Positions 1-8,020 of a stretch of DNA of 64,000 bases are shown piece after piece. The DNA is taken from positions 1-64,000 of the forward strand of contig NZ_JALOBS010000025.1 in the NCBI RefSeq assembly GCF_023228165.1, in the 5' to 3' direction. Each line of letters opens with the position of its first letter. Within the stretch, counting starts at the first letter, position 1. The notes beneath the pieces were generated by a model. The model searched no databases. It was not told where the DNA came from and saw nothing but the letters and a program-made list of their open reading frames with translations. Source of the stretch: Methylomonas sp. Lineage in GTDB: Bacteria > Pseudomonadota > Gammaproteobacteria > Methylococcales > Methylomonadaceae. The position numbers and the translations under genes are program-made.

Positions 1-82
1 TTATCCGTTAAATTGGGCGGGGTTAGACTTGGCATTGTTGGAAGCGGGTGAACCGGATAATTGACGGTTTTACCGCTTTATC

Positions 83-108
83 GGCGGATGACGCTTCGCT
101 TATCCGCC
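83..108. repeat. REP-like inverted repeat
   Basis: The arms GGCGGAT (83-89) and ATCCGCC (102-108) pair perfectly around a 12-base loop. The sequence resembles dispersed intergenic palindromes seen in many proteobacterial genomes. It sits just before the open frame of a gene scrap and may have been inserted there. No second copy was identified in the window. Confidence 0.45.
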
Positions 109-247
109 CTACGGCCCTACAACAAGTTTTAACGGGCTTCTTGCAAACAAAAAAATGATTTATGCGTTCGGCGTCGCCGGGTCAGGTACGGTATCTCCAA
201 CCGCGTACGGCCAAGTGGATCAGGTCATTGTGAACTATCAATATTAA
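92..247 (+). pseudogene. C-terminal scrap of an unidentified protein
   Basis: An open frame runs from an in-frame TGA at 89 to a TAA at 245-247, with an internal ATG at 155. The last residues, SGTVSPTAYGQVDQVIVNYQ followed by Y, alternate polar and hydrophobic positions like the closing beta strand of a secreted or fimbrial-type protein. There is no ribosome-binding site and the upstream part is missing or out of frame. A strong hairpin terminator follows 9 bases later, as expected after a real gene end. It could be the truncated tail of a surface protein or only a chance frame. Confidence 0.3.
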
Positions 248-256
248 GAAAGACAT

Positions 257-294
257 GGCCGCCTCCATATTTGCAAATATAGAGGCGGCCTTTT
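257..294 (+). terminator. Rho-independent terminator
   Basis: GGCCGCCTC (257-265) pairs perfectly with GAGGCGGCC (282-290) and is followed by TTTT. The 16-base loop contains a further small palindrome, so the stem may be longer. It lies between the plus-strand scrap and the minus-strand gene ending at 301 and probably serves both directions. Confidence 0.75.
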
Positions 295-300
295 AAGCCA

Positions 301-828
301 TTACGCCGATAGATATTGGCTATACTTATCAAGACCAGTTTTTGCTTGGTAGTCCTCCGGCAAGCTTTTATTAAACTGCATAATCTTGTTAAATATCTCG
401 GCATCACTAGCTCCAGTGCCTTTCAACTCAGTATAAATCTGAATTCGCTGGTCTCTAATGTTATTCGCCTCATTTTCAAAGTCATTGACGTGCTGAGTGT
501 ATGCAGCCATGGCCGATGTATCGCTTAGACTGGGCAATTTGTTCAGATCGACAACTTCAAAATCTCTGGAATATGTATAGGCATTAGCCATATCCTTTGC
601 GAACTCAGGATCGCTGTTTACTCGGTCAAAGATGAGCTTCACGCCATCTGATGTTGTGGCATTTGAATCGTTTAAAGCCTTATATGCGGAGCCACTTATT
701 TGTACGCTATCATCGCTACTCGCAGCATTGCCTGCAATGATATTATTGGCCGAGTTAGATTGATAATTGCTAGCAACGGATGAGGTGCCGTAGATTGGGT
801 TCGTATTCGATATTGTGTTTACAAACAT
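301..828 (-). CDS. Hypothetical protein, 175 aa
   Basis: I do not recognise this family. The first 60 residues are rich in Ser and Asn and look disordered. They contain DDSVQISGSAYKAL, a pattern like the D-x-V-x-[LI]-S-x-x-A motifs near the start of many small proteins of unknown function that accompany flagellar or secreted genes. The rest (about 65-175) is mostly helical and acidic, with several Tyr. There is no signal peptide or membrane segment. The ATG start is backed by a good ribosome-binding site (AAGGAG about 7 bases upstream). It appears monocistronic and ends against a strong terminator. The coding assignment is firm; the function is unknown. Confidence 0.75.
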   Translation of the reverse strand: MFVNTISNTNPIYGTSSVASNYQSNSANNIIAGNAASSDDSVQISGSAYKALNDSNATTSDGVKLIFDRVNSDPEFAKDMANAYTYSRDFEVVDLNKLPSLSDTSAMAAYTQHVNDFENEANNIRDQRIQIYTELKGTGASDAEIFNKIMQFNKSLPEDYQAKTGLDKYSQYLSA

Positions 829-1078
829 ACTCTATCTCCTTATTAAATCTGCAAGACAAACATTCAAGATCAGTTTTTAAATTATTAGCATGATTTGTGC
901 CAGAGAATTTTGACGGCTTTATAGCGATCTAATGGCTTTTTCGGCATGGGCTTGCCGTTATTCGAGACTAGCACCAATAATAAGTGGCAATATTTTGCCG
1001 ACATTGAGTACGGCTGCAATCATGGTCGTTATTTACGACTAATGGCGATTTAAGGATCAATATTTGCGACTTCTAATG

Positions 1079-1177
1079 TGTTGTTAGGCATAAAGCACCA
1101 ATAAGACACCATTCACTGTAATATTACACTTAGAACTGTAATATCGGCCAAATATATGACACTAAAAACTGTAATAT
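1079..1177 (+). mobile_element. Candidate end of a Tn7-like transposon (repeat array)
   Basis: Three directly repeated 20-mers, each ending ACTGTAATAT, lie at 1105-1124, 1125-1144 and 1158-1177. They share the form [GT]ACAC-N5-ACTGTAATAT, and copies two and three match at 17 of 20 bases. The first two abut and the third follows a 13-base spacer. About 26 bases outside the first copy is TGTTGTTA (1079-1086). This layout, TGTTG at the tip and then several same-direction 20-bp sites, is that of TnsB-binding ends in Tn7-like elements. No tns genes and no opposite end were found here, so it is a solo end, a relic or a coincidence. The rest of the 829-1371 interval shows no gene I can support. Confidence 0.4.
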
Positions 1178-1312
1178 TTAATTACGTCCGCCGCGCAACT
1201 CACATGACCTTGGGTGTGCAAGTGGAAGGTTTTTTTAGCAGGATGACGCCATCAGAGTGGCCCCGCTTGAAGTTAAAAAGCATTAAGGCAAATATTGGTC
1301 TCTGAAGCACCG

Positions 1313-1336
1313 GGGTCAGGTCTTGCAACCAAGCAT
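1313..1336 (+). repeat. Direct repeat copy 1 (GGGTCAGGT..TTGCAA type)
   Basis: This 24-bp sequence, starting GGGTCAGGT and containing TTGCAA, matches 2412-2435 at 22 of 24 bases. The GGGGTCAGGTCTTGCA core resembles dispersed sequences that I associate with IS200-like (Y1/RAYT) transposases in gammaproteobacteria. The two copies bracket the gene at 1372-2283. Confidence 0.6.
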
Positions 1337-1371
1337 TTTCCTCGCGTAACACCAAAACAGCAAGATCGAAC

Positions 1372-2283
1372 TCAGTGTTTAAACAAATCAATCTGTTTCA
1401 TAGCGCTCCGATGTTCGAGCACTTCCAAAACCGAGTATTCCGCCCTCATGCCTTTTGGCGTAAGCCACTGGCATATACGCATTTTGACTTTTAAAATATC
1501 GCTTTTGGCAAAGGCTTCTTCGTTGGAATTAACTCGGTTCAAGAAGTCTTCGTCCAGTATTTCAGCAAAAAAAGATTGTGTGCCGTCGGAGAAGCGCCAT
1601 TTGTTGCCATCGACAAAGGCGGCACTGGCGATTTGCAGATTAACAACGGTGGTTTGGTCGTTGATTTTCTCTTCACCGAGTTCCGGGGTGATAAAGTAGC
1701 CGGCTTCTGTTTTTTCGATCAATACCACCGGCGTTTCCGCCTCTCCCGGATCGACGACCGCTACAGATTCGATGCCGTCACGCTGTAACGGTTTAGCAAT
1801 CATGTCTTCGAAGGCTTTGCGGATTTTGTAGTTTTGCAGCAATTTTAGAGTGAGCTGTTCGGTGTCTAAGTGGTCGTAGTCGATAAATACCCGTATACGG
1901 CCATCGTTAAGCGCTTCGGTTTTCGTGATTTTTCGGTTTTTCAGCCAGCGCAAAGCTACAATTAACGAGTTGTGCGAACCTTTTATTAAACCGACGATGC
2001 CGGCAGCGTTAAGTACAGCACTGGTGTTGCCGTGATTAAAGATATCGATAGCGTCCAATATCAGGCTTTTTGCCGATGCGACCATTTCGATTCCGAAGCA
2101 GCCCGTTTTGAACGAACCTTTTACGCTGACGCCGATTTTAAATTTGTCCCCGTGCATGACATTACCGACTTCTTCCATTAAAACTCCGATAGCCAGTAAA
2201 GCCGGAGCCAGATCGTTGACGTTCATTTCGTGGTGTTCCAACGCCGGGCCGTCGTAAACGATTTGGAATTGCGCAGGTTTCAT
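1372..2283 (-). CDS. Hypothetical protein, 303 aa
   Basis: The protein is a soluble alpha/beta type with no signal peptide or clear membrane segment. The N-terminus (YDGPALEHHEMNVNDLAPAL, then GVLMEEVGNVMHGD and VKGSFKTGCFGIE) belongs to a family I have seen as widespread uncharacterised proteins, but I cannot name a function. A hydrophobic, glycine-containing stretch around residues 70-110 could be a membrane-associated helix. The last third (about 195-300) looks like a separate beta-rich domain. The ATG start has only a weak ribosome-binding site. Two 24-bp direct repeats flank the gene, so it may be cargo of a mobile unit. Confidence 0.75.
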   Translation of the reverse strand: MKPAQFQIVYDGPALEHHEMNVNDLAPALLAIGVLMEEVGNVMHGDKFKIGVSVKGSFKTGCFGIEMVASAKSLILDAIDIFNHGNTSAVLNAAGIVGLIKGSHNSLIVALRWLKNRKITKTEALNDGRIRVFIDYDHLDTEQLTLKLLQNYKIRKAFEDMIAKPLQRDGIESVAVVDPGEAETPVVLIEKTEAGYFITPELGEEKINDQTTVVNLQIASAAFVDGNKWRFSDGTQSFFAEILDEDFLNRVNSNEEAFAKSDILKVKMRICQWLTPKGMRAEYSVLEVLEHRSAMKQIDLFKH

Positions 2284-2411
2284 GGATGCATGGCTTGTTA
2301 GCGGTTAAAATCAGCGTGTGATTTTAGACTAGGCGTTACGTTTTAGCGATATTTAAAACGCGCAAAAGCTAGATGTTGATTTATTTCTCCTGAATAGCCC
2401 GCGGAGCGCCC

Positions 2412-2435
2412 GGGTCAGGTTTTGCAATCAAGCAT
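2412..2435 (+). repeat. Direct repeat copy 2 (GGGTCAGGT..TTGCAA type)
   Basis: This is the partner of the 24-bp repeat at 1313-1336, in the same orientation and 1,099 bp away. The surrounding interval 2284-2693 contains no other feature I can support. Confidence 0.6.
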
Positions 2436-2693
2436 CGATAGCTACCATGAACGGCGGCTAACGAATCAACTGCTGTCAATGCCTCTAAAATGTGGCAGTC
2501 TGCTTATGGCCGTTTGGTTGAGGTCGCCAACGGCGGCTTTATAGACCTCCCGTCGCAGAATCTGGATTTGGCTGACTAGCCGCTATGGAGAAACGCGACC
2601 GGCTCTTATGGGTCGTAACCAGCCGATTATGCGTCACTCCAGCAAACTGTGAATGTTCCGGCGGCGAAATTCCAGCCTTATTTTGCAGAGCCT

Positions 2694-3356
2694 TTATTTC
2701 ATTTCGGCCGCGGATGACTCTGCTACGCTATCAGGCTTTAGTTCCGCTAAATAGCGATACCAATCCGTTATCCAATCGACATCCCACTGCCGGCCGAGTT
2801 CTTGCCAGTTCAGCTTGGCATCATTTGCCCGGCGGCGGGTTTCCGCCATCACCTGATCGTGGCCCCAGCGCATATTTGCAAATAATGCAGGCTGAGGGGC
2901 ATTCAGGCCGATCAGTACATAACCGCCGTCTTCCGTTGGCGCCAGCACTGCATCTTTGCCGTTGCGCAGTGCGTTAAAGGCTTGTTGCAAATCTGCGACG
3001 GTTAAACTAGGACAGTCGCAGCCCATCAGCACCACATGACGATAGCGGCCGAACGCAGCGCTAAAGGCATTCCGCATTCTACTGCCCAGCTCGTCGCCAC
3101 GCTGTTCGGCCAAACCGACCGGAAATTGTTCCGCGCAAGTATGGAAGAACGGATGCCGGCTATCCGGTGCGCAATACAGCTGAACCGGGCAAAGCGGCTG
3201 CCGGAAGGCCCGGTTCAGCGTCATTAGCGTCAGTTGTTCATGCGCGGCGGCGGCCTGCTCCGCGCTTAAAGCCGGTTGCAGGCGAGTTTTGACTTGTCCG
3301 GGGATGGGGGCTTTACAAAATACGATCAGCACACTATCCGGAAATTGGTAATCCAT
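2694..3356 (-). CDS. TIGR04282-family glycosyltransferase (DUF2064)
   Basis: This is a GT-A fold nucleotidyl/glycosyl transferase of the family named rSAM/selenodomain-associated transferase 1, often annotated as arsenosugar biosynthesis. The N-terminal FCKAPIPGQVKTRL matches the family nucleotide-binding loop. GCDCPSLT (about residue 115) is the metal-binding acidic motif, and PTEDGGYVLIGL is also typical. Length (220 aa) is normal. A GTG sits one codon before the chosen ATG. The start abuts the stop of the fatty acid hydroxylase gene, which itself overlaps the TIGR04283 gene, so the three form an operon. No arsenosugar radical SAM enzyme is in the window, so the substrate is unknown. Confidence 0.85.
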   Translation of the reverse strand: MDYQFPDSVLIVFCKAPIPGQVKTRLQPALSAEQAAAAHEQLTLMTLNRAFRQPLCPVQLYCAPDSRHPFFHTCAEQFPVGLAEQRGDELGSRMRNAFSAAFGRYRHVVLMGCDCPSLTVADLQQAFNALRNGKDAVLAPTEDGGYVLIGLNAPQPALFANMRWGHDQVMAETRRRANDAKLNWQELGRQWDVDWITDWYRYLAELKPDSVAESSAAEMK

Positions 3357-3359
3357 CAC

Positions 3360-4151
3360 TTAATGTTCGCGCAATGGTTTAAAGGGTAGCCAAAGCAGAT
3401 TTTTGAAACTCAGTTCGTCGACTTGCCGAAACCCTGTTAAACCGATAGTCATTTTGGTTTGCGGCTGCTTTGCCGTGGGGCAATAGGTTTTGAACAACCT
3501 ATCCCACCAGGATAGGGAAAAGCCATAATTGCTATCGGTTTCCTGACGTAGGGCGGAGTGGTGAATTCGGTGCATGTCGGGCGTCACCAGGATATATCGC
3601 AGACGGGGCTCCAAACCGGCGGGCAAACCGACATTGCCGTGATTGAACAAGGCGCAGCCGTTCAGAATCATCTCAAACACAATTACCACAGTGGGCGAAA
3701 CCCCAAGCAACACCACCAATACCACTTTGTACAGCATGGACAACAGGATTTCCAGCGGATGAAAGCGCACGGCGGTGGTGGTGTCGAAATCGATATCGCT
3801 GTGGTGTACCTGGTGCAAGCGCCAAAACCAGCGCCAGCGGTGGGCGGCAATGTGCTGCGCATAAATCGCCAAATCCAGCAGTAGTAAACTGCAGGTAATC
3901 GATAGCCATGCAGGCGCGGACACAAGGTTGAACAAGCCGATGTGTTGCTTTGCGGCCCAGATAGCCGCCAGCCAGGCGGCCGCACCTATGCTGATTCGCA
4001 TGAATAACACATTAATGGCCGCTAGACCCAGGTTAACCGGCCAGCGTTGCGCACGGCCCGAACTCAACTGGCGTTTGGGCTTGAAAAACTCCCAAGCCGC
4101 CATTAACAAAAAAATGCCGAAAAATACGCCAAAGCGCAGCAGTGCTTCCAT
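3360..4151 (-). CDS. Sterol desaturase / fatty acid hydroxylase family protein
   Basis: This is an integral membrane di-iron oxygenase of the fatty acid hydroxylase superfamily, 263 aa. It has about four hydrophobic helices and the expected histidine clusters HIAAH, HQVHH and HRIHH, plus FNHGN between them. A longer frame upstream would run deep into the preceding gene. The start used here (MEALLRF) is preferred because its ATG shares one base with the stop of the upstream glycosyltransferase (TGATG), which suggests translational coupling. It likely hydroxylates or desaturates a membrane lipid or hopanoid-type substrate; the actual substrate cannot be read from the sequence. Confidence 0.87.
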   Translation of the reverse strand: MEALLRFGVFFGIFLLMAAWEFFKPKRQLSSGRAQRWPVNLGLAAINVLFMRISIGAAAWLAAIWAAKQHIGLFNLVSAPAWLSITCSLLLLDLAIYAQHIAAHRWRWFWRLHQVHHSDIDFDTTTAVRFHPLEILLSMLYKVVLVVLLGVSPTVVIVFEMILNGCALFNHGNVGLPAGLEPRLRYILVTPDMHRIHHSALRQETDSNYGFSLSWWDRLFKTYCPTAKQPQTKMTIGLTGFRQVDELSFKNLLWLPFKPLREH

Positions 4152-4834
4152 CAGGACTTCCGGTAATATTGGGCCGCCAGCCGGTTCGGGTCGGCGCCGA
4201 AAAAATAGGCCAGTCGCAGGCACCACATCAATAATATGGTTTTCAGTACGCCATGCTGTTGCCAACGCCGTGCCGAGGTGACGACTTTAGCATGTAGGCA
4301 GCACGGCCAGCCCAGATTTTTCAAGCGGCTGCTGAGGCTGATATCTTCCATGAGGGCGATTTCCGGAAAACCGCCGGCGGCGGCAAATGCCTGCCGGGTT
4401 ACAAACATGGCCTGATCGCCGGTGGCGATGCCGGTCAGTCGCGAGCGTCCGTTCATCATAAAAGCAATCATCTTAAACACGGGCCGGGAACTGTCGAACT
4501 CGACATCGAACCGCCCCCACCGGTAGCCCTGCTCAACGGCATCGACTATCAAGCTGACGGCATCGGCGGGCAGTCGGGTGTCGGCATGTAAAAATAACAA
4601 GATATCGGCATCGGCTTCGAAGGCGCCGACATTCATTTGTATGGCGCGGCCGCGCTGGCTGTGCAACACCTTTTCGACCCACGCCGCGGCAACGACCGGG
4701 CTGTTGTCATCGCTACCGCCGTCGACCACTATCAATTGGCAGTAGTCCCGCAAGCCCTGCAATGTTTGCAATTTTTCGGCGAGTTGCGCGGCTTCGTTGA
4801 TGACCGGAATGACGATGCTGAGTTGCGGCTGCAT
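4151..4834 (-). CDS. TIGR04283-family glycosyltransferase
   Basis: A family 2 glycosyltransferase of the type called rSAM/selenodomain-associated transferase 2. It starts LSIVIPVINEA and has VVDGGSDDNS (about residue 36) for nucleotide binding, LFLHADTRLP as the DxD-like motif and MEDISLSSRLK as the catalytic acidic motif. A C-terminal hydrophobic stretch may anchor it to the membrane. Length (227 aa) is normal. It is first of the three-gene overlapping unit and begins 3 bases after the TVP38-oxidoreductase gene ends, so all four are probably co-transcribed. This family usually pairs with the TIGR04282 protein, as here. Confidence 0.87.
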   Translation of the reverse strand: MQPQLSIVIPVINEAAQLAEKLQTLQGLRDYCQLIVVDGGSDDNSPVVAAAWVEKVLHSQRGRAIQMNVGAFEADADILLFLHADTRLPADAVSLIVDAVEQGYRWGRFDVEFDSSRPVFKMIAFMMNGRSRLTGIATGDQAMFVTRQAFAAAGGFPEIALMEDISLSSRLKNLGWPCCLHAKVVTSARRWQQHGVLKTILLMWCLRLAYFFGADPNRLAAQYYRKS

Positions 4835-4837
4835 GGT

Positions 4838-6988
4838 TTAGTGTTTGCGTAACCAGGCGTGATAGCGGCCGAGCCAGTGCAGTAGGCCTACCGGCGCATG
4901 CGCCCGTTTCCAGACGCCGGCCGCATATTTATTGGCTTCGGCGAGGGTCGGGTAGATATGAATGGTGCCGAGAATTTTATTCAAGCCGATGCCGTGTTTC
5001 ATGGCCAATACGAATTCGGCGATCAGGTCGCCGGCATGTTCGCCAACAATCGTAACGCCGAGAATTTTATCCTTGCCGGGCTGGGTCAGGACTTTTACAA
5101 AGCCATGCGCTTCGCTGTCGGCGATGGCACGGTCCAGATCGGCTATGCCGTAATCGGCAACTTCATAGGCAATGCCTTGGGCTTGGGCATCCTGTTCGTT
5201 CAGACCGACTCGGGCGACTTCCGGGTCGGTGAAGGTCGACCAGGGAATCACCGAATAATCGGTACGGAACATCTTGAACGAACCGAACAGGGCGTTCACT
5301 GCCGCATACCAAGCCTGATGCGCGGCGGTGTGGGTGAACTGATACGGCCCGGCTACATCGCCGACGGCATAGATGTTCGGAAAATTGGTTTGTTGAAAGG
5401 CGTTGGTGTCTATGGTTTTGCGCGGCGACAAGGCGATGTTCAGCTCTTCGACGCCATAGCCTTGCAGATTGGCGGCGCGGCCGATAGCTACCAACACTTG
5501 ATCAAAGGCTATCTTGACCGTTTGCCCTTGAAATTCGGCCAGCAGGATGTTTTCGCCGTTTTCGATCGCAAATTCCTTGGCGGTATGGTTGACGCGCAGG
5601 TCGACGCCTTCTTGCGCAAAACGGGTCATTACCAGTTCGGAGACTTCCGGGTCTTCGCGCAGCATGATGCGCGGAGCCATTTCCACTTGGGTGACCTGGC
5701 TGCCGAGACGGGCAAAGGTTTGAGTTAGCTCGCAGCCGATCGGGCCGCCGCCCAGCACCAATAGCCGTTTGGGTAATTCGCGCAAATTCCAGACCGTATC
5801 CGAGGTTAGATAGTCGACCGTTTCGATGCCTGTGATAGGCGGCACGAAGGGCCGGGCGCCGGCGGCGATCACAATCGAACGGGTACTGATGGTGCGCACC
5901 CCGTCAGCGCTGTAGACTTCCACTTCCCAAGGGGAAACGATTTTGGCCGTGCCTTGAATGACGTCCACGCCCAATTCGGTATAGCGTGCCACGGAATCGT
6001 GCGGTTCTACGGTTTTGATGACCTGTTGCACGCGCTCCATCACGGTGGCGAAATCGAAATCCGCGTCCGCCTTAGCGATGCCGAATTCGCCGGCCCGCTT
6101 GACGTGCGACAAGAACTTGGCCGAGCGTATCAGTGCCTTGGAGGGCACGCAGCCGGTGTTCAGGCAGTCGCCGCCCATTTTATGTTTTTCGATCAGGGTG
6201 ACCTTGGCTTTTACCGCGGCGGCGATATAGGCCGACACCAGGCCACCGGCGCCGGCGCCTATCACCACCAGATTATTGTCGAAGCGGGCCGGTTTGTTCC
6301 AGCCCTCATAGACCTTGCGGGCTTGAATAAAATCGAGCATTTTCTTGGCCAAAAGCGGAAATAGCCCCAGCAGGGCAAACGAACCCAGCAAGGCCGGGGA
6401 CAAAATACCGGATAAAGAGTCGAGTTTCGCTAATTGAGTGCCGGCGTTGACGTAAACCAGCGTGCCGGCCAACATCCCGACCTGACTGACCCAATAAAAG
6501 GTCCGGGTCTTAATCGGCGTTAATCCCATCGCCAGATTGATCATGAAAAACGGAAACAGCGGCACCAGACGCAGGGTGAATAAATAAAATGCCCCGTCGC
6601 GCGATACCCCGGCGTCTATGGCTTGCAAACGGGTGCCAAAGCGGGATTTAACCCAATCCCTCAGCAAAAATCGGGCGGCCAGAAATGCCAGCGTCGCGCC
6701 TATGCTGGACGCAAACGAGACAATCAGCGTACCCCATAACAGTCCGAATACCGCACCTCCGGCCAGGGTCATTACTGCGGCTCCGGGCAACGACAAACCG
6801 GTCACGGCGACATACAGCGCGCCATACAATAAAACGGCCAATGCGGGGTGCTGCTGCCGATAGTCGGCTATGCCGGCCTGTTGGGTTTTAAGGCTTTCCA
6901 GGGTTAGATAGTGTTGCAGGCCGAAGCCGAAAAATACCGCGATCAGGGCAGCGAGCAACAGCATTATTACGATTCTGGACCTAGTCAT
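4838..6988 (-). CDS. TVP38/DedA-like membrane domain fused to FAD disulfide oxidoreductase
   Basis: A 716-residue fusion. Residues about 1-230 are a TVP38/TMEM64 (SNARE-associated, DedA-like) membrane domain with an N-terminal transmembrane helix, the motif GAAVMTLAGGAVFG and three or four further helices. Residues about 235-716 are a class I pyridine-nucleotide disulfide oxidoreductase resembling mercuric and dihydrolipoamide reductases: FAD-binding GAGAGG, redox-active CLNTGC, NAD-binding GGGPIGCE, FAD-contacting AVGDV and the C-terminal HIYPTLAE dimer-interface motif with the catalytic His-Glu pair. It lacks the N-terminal metal-binding domain and C-terminal Cys pair of MerA. This fusion recurs in proteobacteria; its substrate is unknown. 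It leads a four-gene unit with the two transferases and the hydroxylase. Confidence 0.9.
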   Translation of the reverse strand: MTRSRIVIMLLLAALIAVFFGFGLQHYLTLESLKTQQAGIADYRQQHPALAVLLYGALYVAVTGLSLPGAAVMTLAGGAVFGLLWGTLIVSFASSIGATLAFLAARFLLRDWVKSRFGTRLQAIDAGVSRDGAFYLFTLRLVPLFPFFMINLAMGLTPIKTRTFYWVSQVGMLAGTLVYVNAGTQLAKLDSLSGILSPALLGSFALLGLFPLLAKKMLDFIQARKVYEGWNKPARFDNNLVVIGAGAGGLVSAYIAAAVKAKVTLIEKHKMGGDCLNTGCVPSKALIRSAKFLSHVKRAGEFGIAKADADFDFATVMERVQQVIKTVEPHDSVARYTELGVDVIQGTAKIVSPWEVEVYSADGVRTISTRSIVIAAGARPFVPPITGIETVDYLTSDTVWNLRELPKRLLVLGGGPIGCELTQTFARLGSQVTQVEMAPRIMLREDPEVSELVMTRFAQEGVDLRVNHTAKEFAIENGENILLAEFQGQTVKIAFDQVLVAIGRAANLQGYGVEELNIALSPRKTIDTNAFQQTNFPNIYAVGDVAGPYQFTHTAAHQAWYAAVNALFGSFKMFRTDYSVIPWSTFTDPEVARVGLNEQDAQAQGIAYEVADYGIADLDRAIADSEAHGFVKVLTQPGKDKILGVTIVGEHAGDLIAEFVLAMKHGIGLNKILGTIHIYPTLAEANKYAAGVWKRAHAPVGLLHWLGRYHAWLRKH

Positions 6989-7148
6989 AGTATTTTTCCG
7001 TTACGGATGAACGATCCGCCAAATTGGGCTGGTAAAAGTATCTAAACGAGTCTGTCTGCTTGAGCATGCTAAAGTTCCTATAATACTGACGGAAGATGGC
7101 ATTTGGTCGCCTACGGCCGGTTTTCCTTACAAATCCGTAGTCGCGACG

Positions 7149-7553
7149 CTATTTTCCGAAGCTGAATAGTTTATCGTCGTCGCGTAACAGATATAACATC
7201 AAACAACCCGCCAGCATCGGCCATGCCGCGAAAAATAGTAAATGCGGTCCTTCGAACGGTGATAAGTATTGCTGATAGGAGGATAGGGTGGAGACGGAAT
7301 GAAACGCCAATACGGCGGCATAGCAAAAGCGTTTGTAAATGCCCAGTAAAAAGCCGCCCAGTATGGCCAGTTCCGCTGCGGCCAATACGGTCAGGACGGT
7401 GCTCTCAATGCCATGGATCAAATAAAACTTGGCAAAAATCTTCGCGGCATGGCCGGGGTTGACGAATTTGTCCAGCGTCCACATCAGCATGACCGTGAAC
7501 ACAGCCAGCCGCATCAAAAACAACGACCAGCGCAAGGCGGTTTGACGGCTCAT
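7149..7553 (-). CDS. DoxX-like small membrane protein
   Basis: A 134-residue integral membrane protein with four predicted helices (about 10-28, 45-65, 70-88 and 100-120). It resembles DoxX/DoxD-type or other small quinone-related membrane proteins, though no catalytic motif is visible. The start is MSRQTALRW, because its ATG overlaps the stop of the upstream SRPBCC gene by four bases (ATGA); the longer frame would overlap that gene by about 100 bases. The pairing suggests a shared role, perhaps in lipid or quinone handling, but that is inference. Confidence 0.72.
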   Translation of the reverse strand: MSRQTALRWSLFLMRLAVFTVMLMWTLDKFVNPGHAAKIFAKFYLIHGIESTVLTVLAAAELAILGGFLLGIYKRFCYAAVLAFHSVSTLSSYQQYLSPFEGPHLLFFAAWPMLAGCLMLYLLRDDDKLFSFGK

Positions 7554-7981
7554 GCTATCTCCAGTTTTTGCGCTAATGTTCTCAGCAGCGCTGCGTAAAT
7601 TTGGTGGCAAAACTCTTTGGCGTCTTCGGTTTGTGCTTCCCAGGATGAGCGCCATTCCACGAATGTACCGTTATTTAAGGTTACCGGGCGCAATTGCAGG
7701 GTGCCGACATAATTTTTAATCTCCCGCGATGACACCGGAGAGGGGCCGTCATCGATGGAATAGCGGATGCGGCGCGCCGCAGTGTTACATTCCAACAAAG
7801 TCTCGTGAAACACCCCATTCAAAATTCGTTTGGCGCCGATTTCGTTACCGCGGATTTTCCCGACCGCATCGCAATGTTCGATGACGTCCGATGCCCATGA
7901 AAAATCATGGAAGTTTTTAATCGTTTCCCAGGCCTGCTCGATAGGCGCTGCGATAACGATGGATTGATAGCATTGCGGCAT
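7550..7981 (-). CDS. SRPBCC family protein
   Basis: A 143-residue START/Bet v1-like (SRPBCC) ligand-binding protein. It opens with the typical beta strand and helix (SIVIAAPIEQAWETIKNFHD), has a central beta sheet with VEWRSSWEA, and ends in the long helix KEFCHQIYAALLRTLAQKL. Such proteins bind hydrophobic ligands; members with the polyketide cyclase or MxaD-like annotation look very similar. It has no signal peptide, so it is cytoplasmic. It is translationally coupled to the following membrane protein gene. The ligand cannot be predicted. Confidence 0.8.
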   Translation of the reverse strand: MPQCYQSIVIAAPIEQAWETIKNFHDFSWASDVIEHCDAVGKIRGNEIGAKRILNGVFHETLLECNTAARRIRYSIDDGPSPVSSREIKNYVGTLQLRPVTLNNGTFVEWRSSWEAQTEDAKEFCHQIYAALLRTLAQKLEIA

Positions 7982-8020
7982 GAGCTGCTCCTTAATTTTG
8001 TATAGATGGATGGAGGGTGA

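Noticed and set aside
1105..1177. CRISPR array
   Set aside because: The three 20-bp copies are too few and partly abut, with no spacers of even length and no cas genes.
2585..2977. 130-codon plus-strand frame
   Set aside because: It overlaps the TIGR04282 glycosyltransferase gene in antisense and has no ribosome-binding site or family resemblance.
4898..5728. 276-codon plus-strand frame
   Set aside because: It lies wholly antisense to the oxidoreductase part of the TVP38 fusion gene. It has no recognised motif, while the minus strand has all family motifs.
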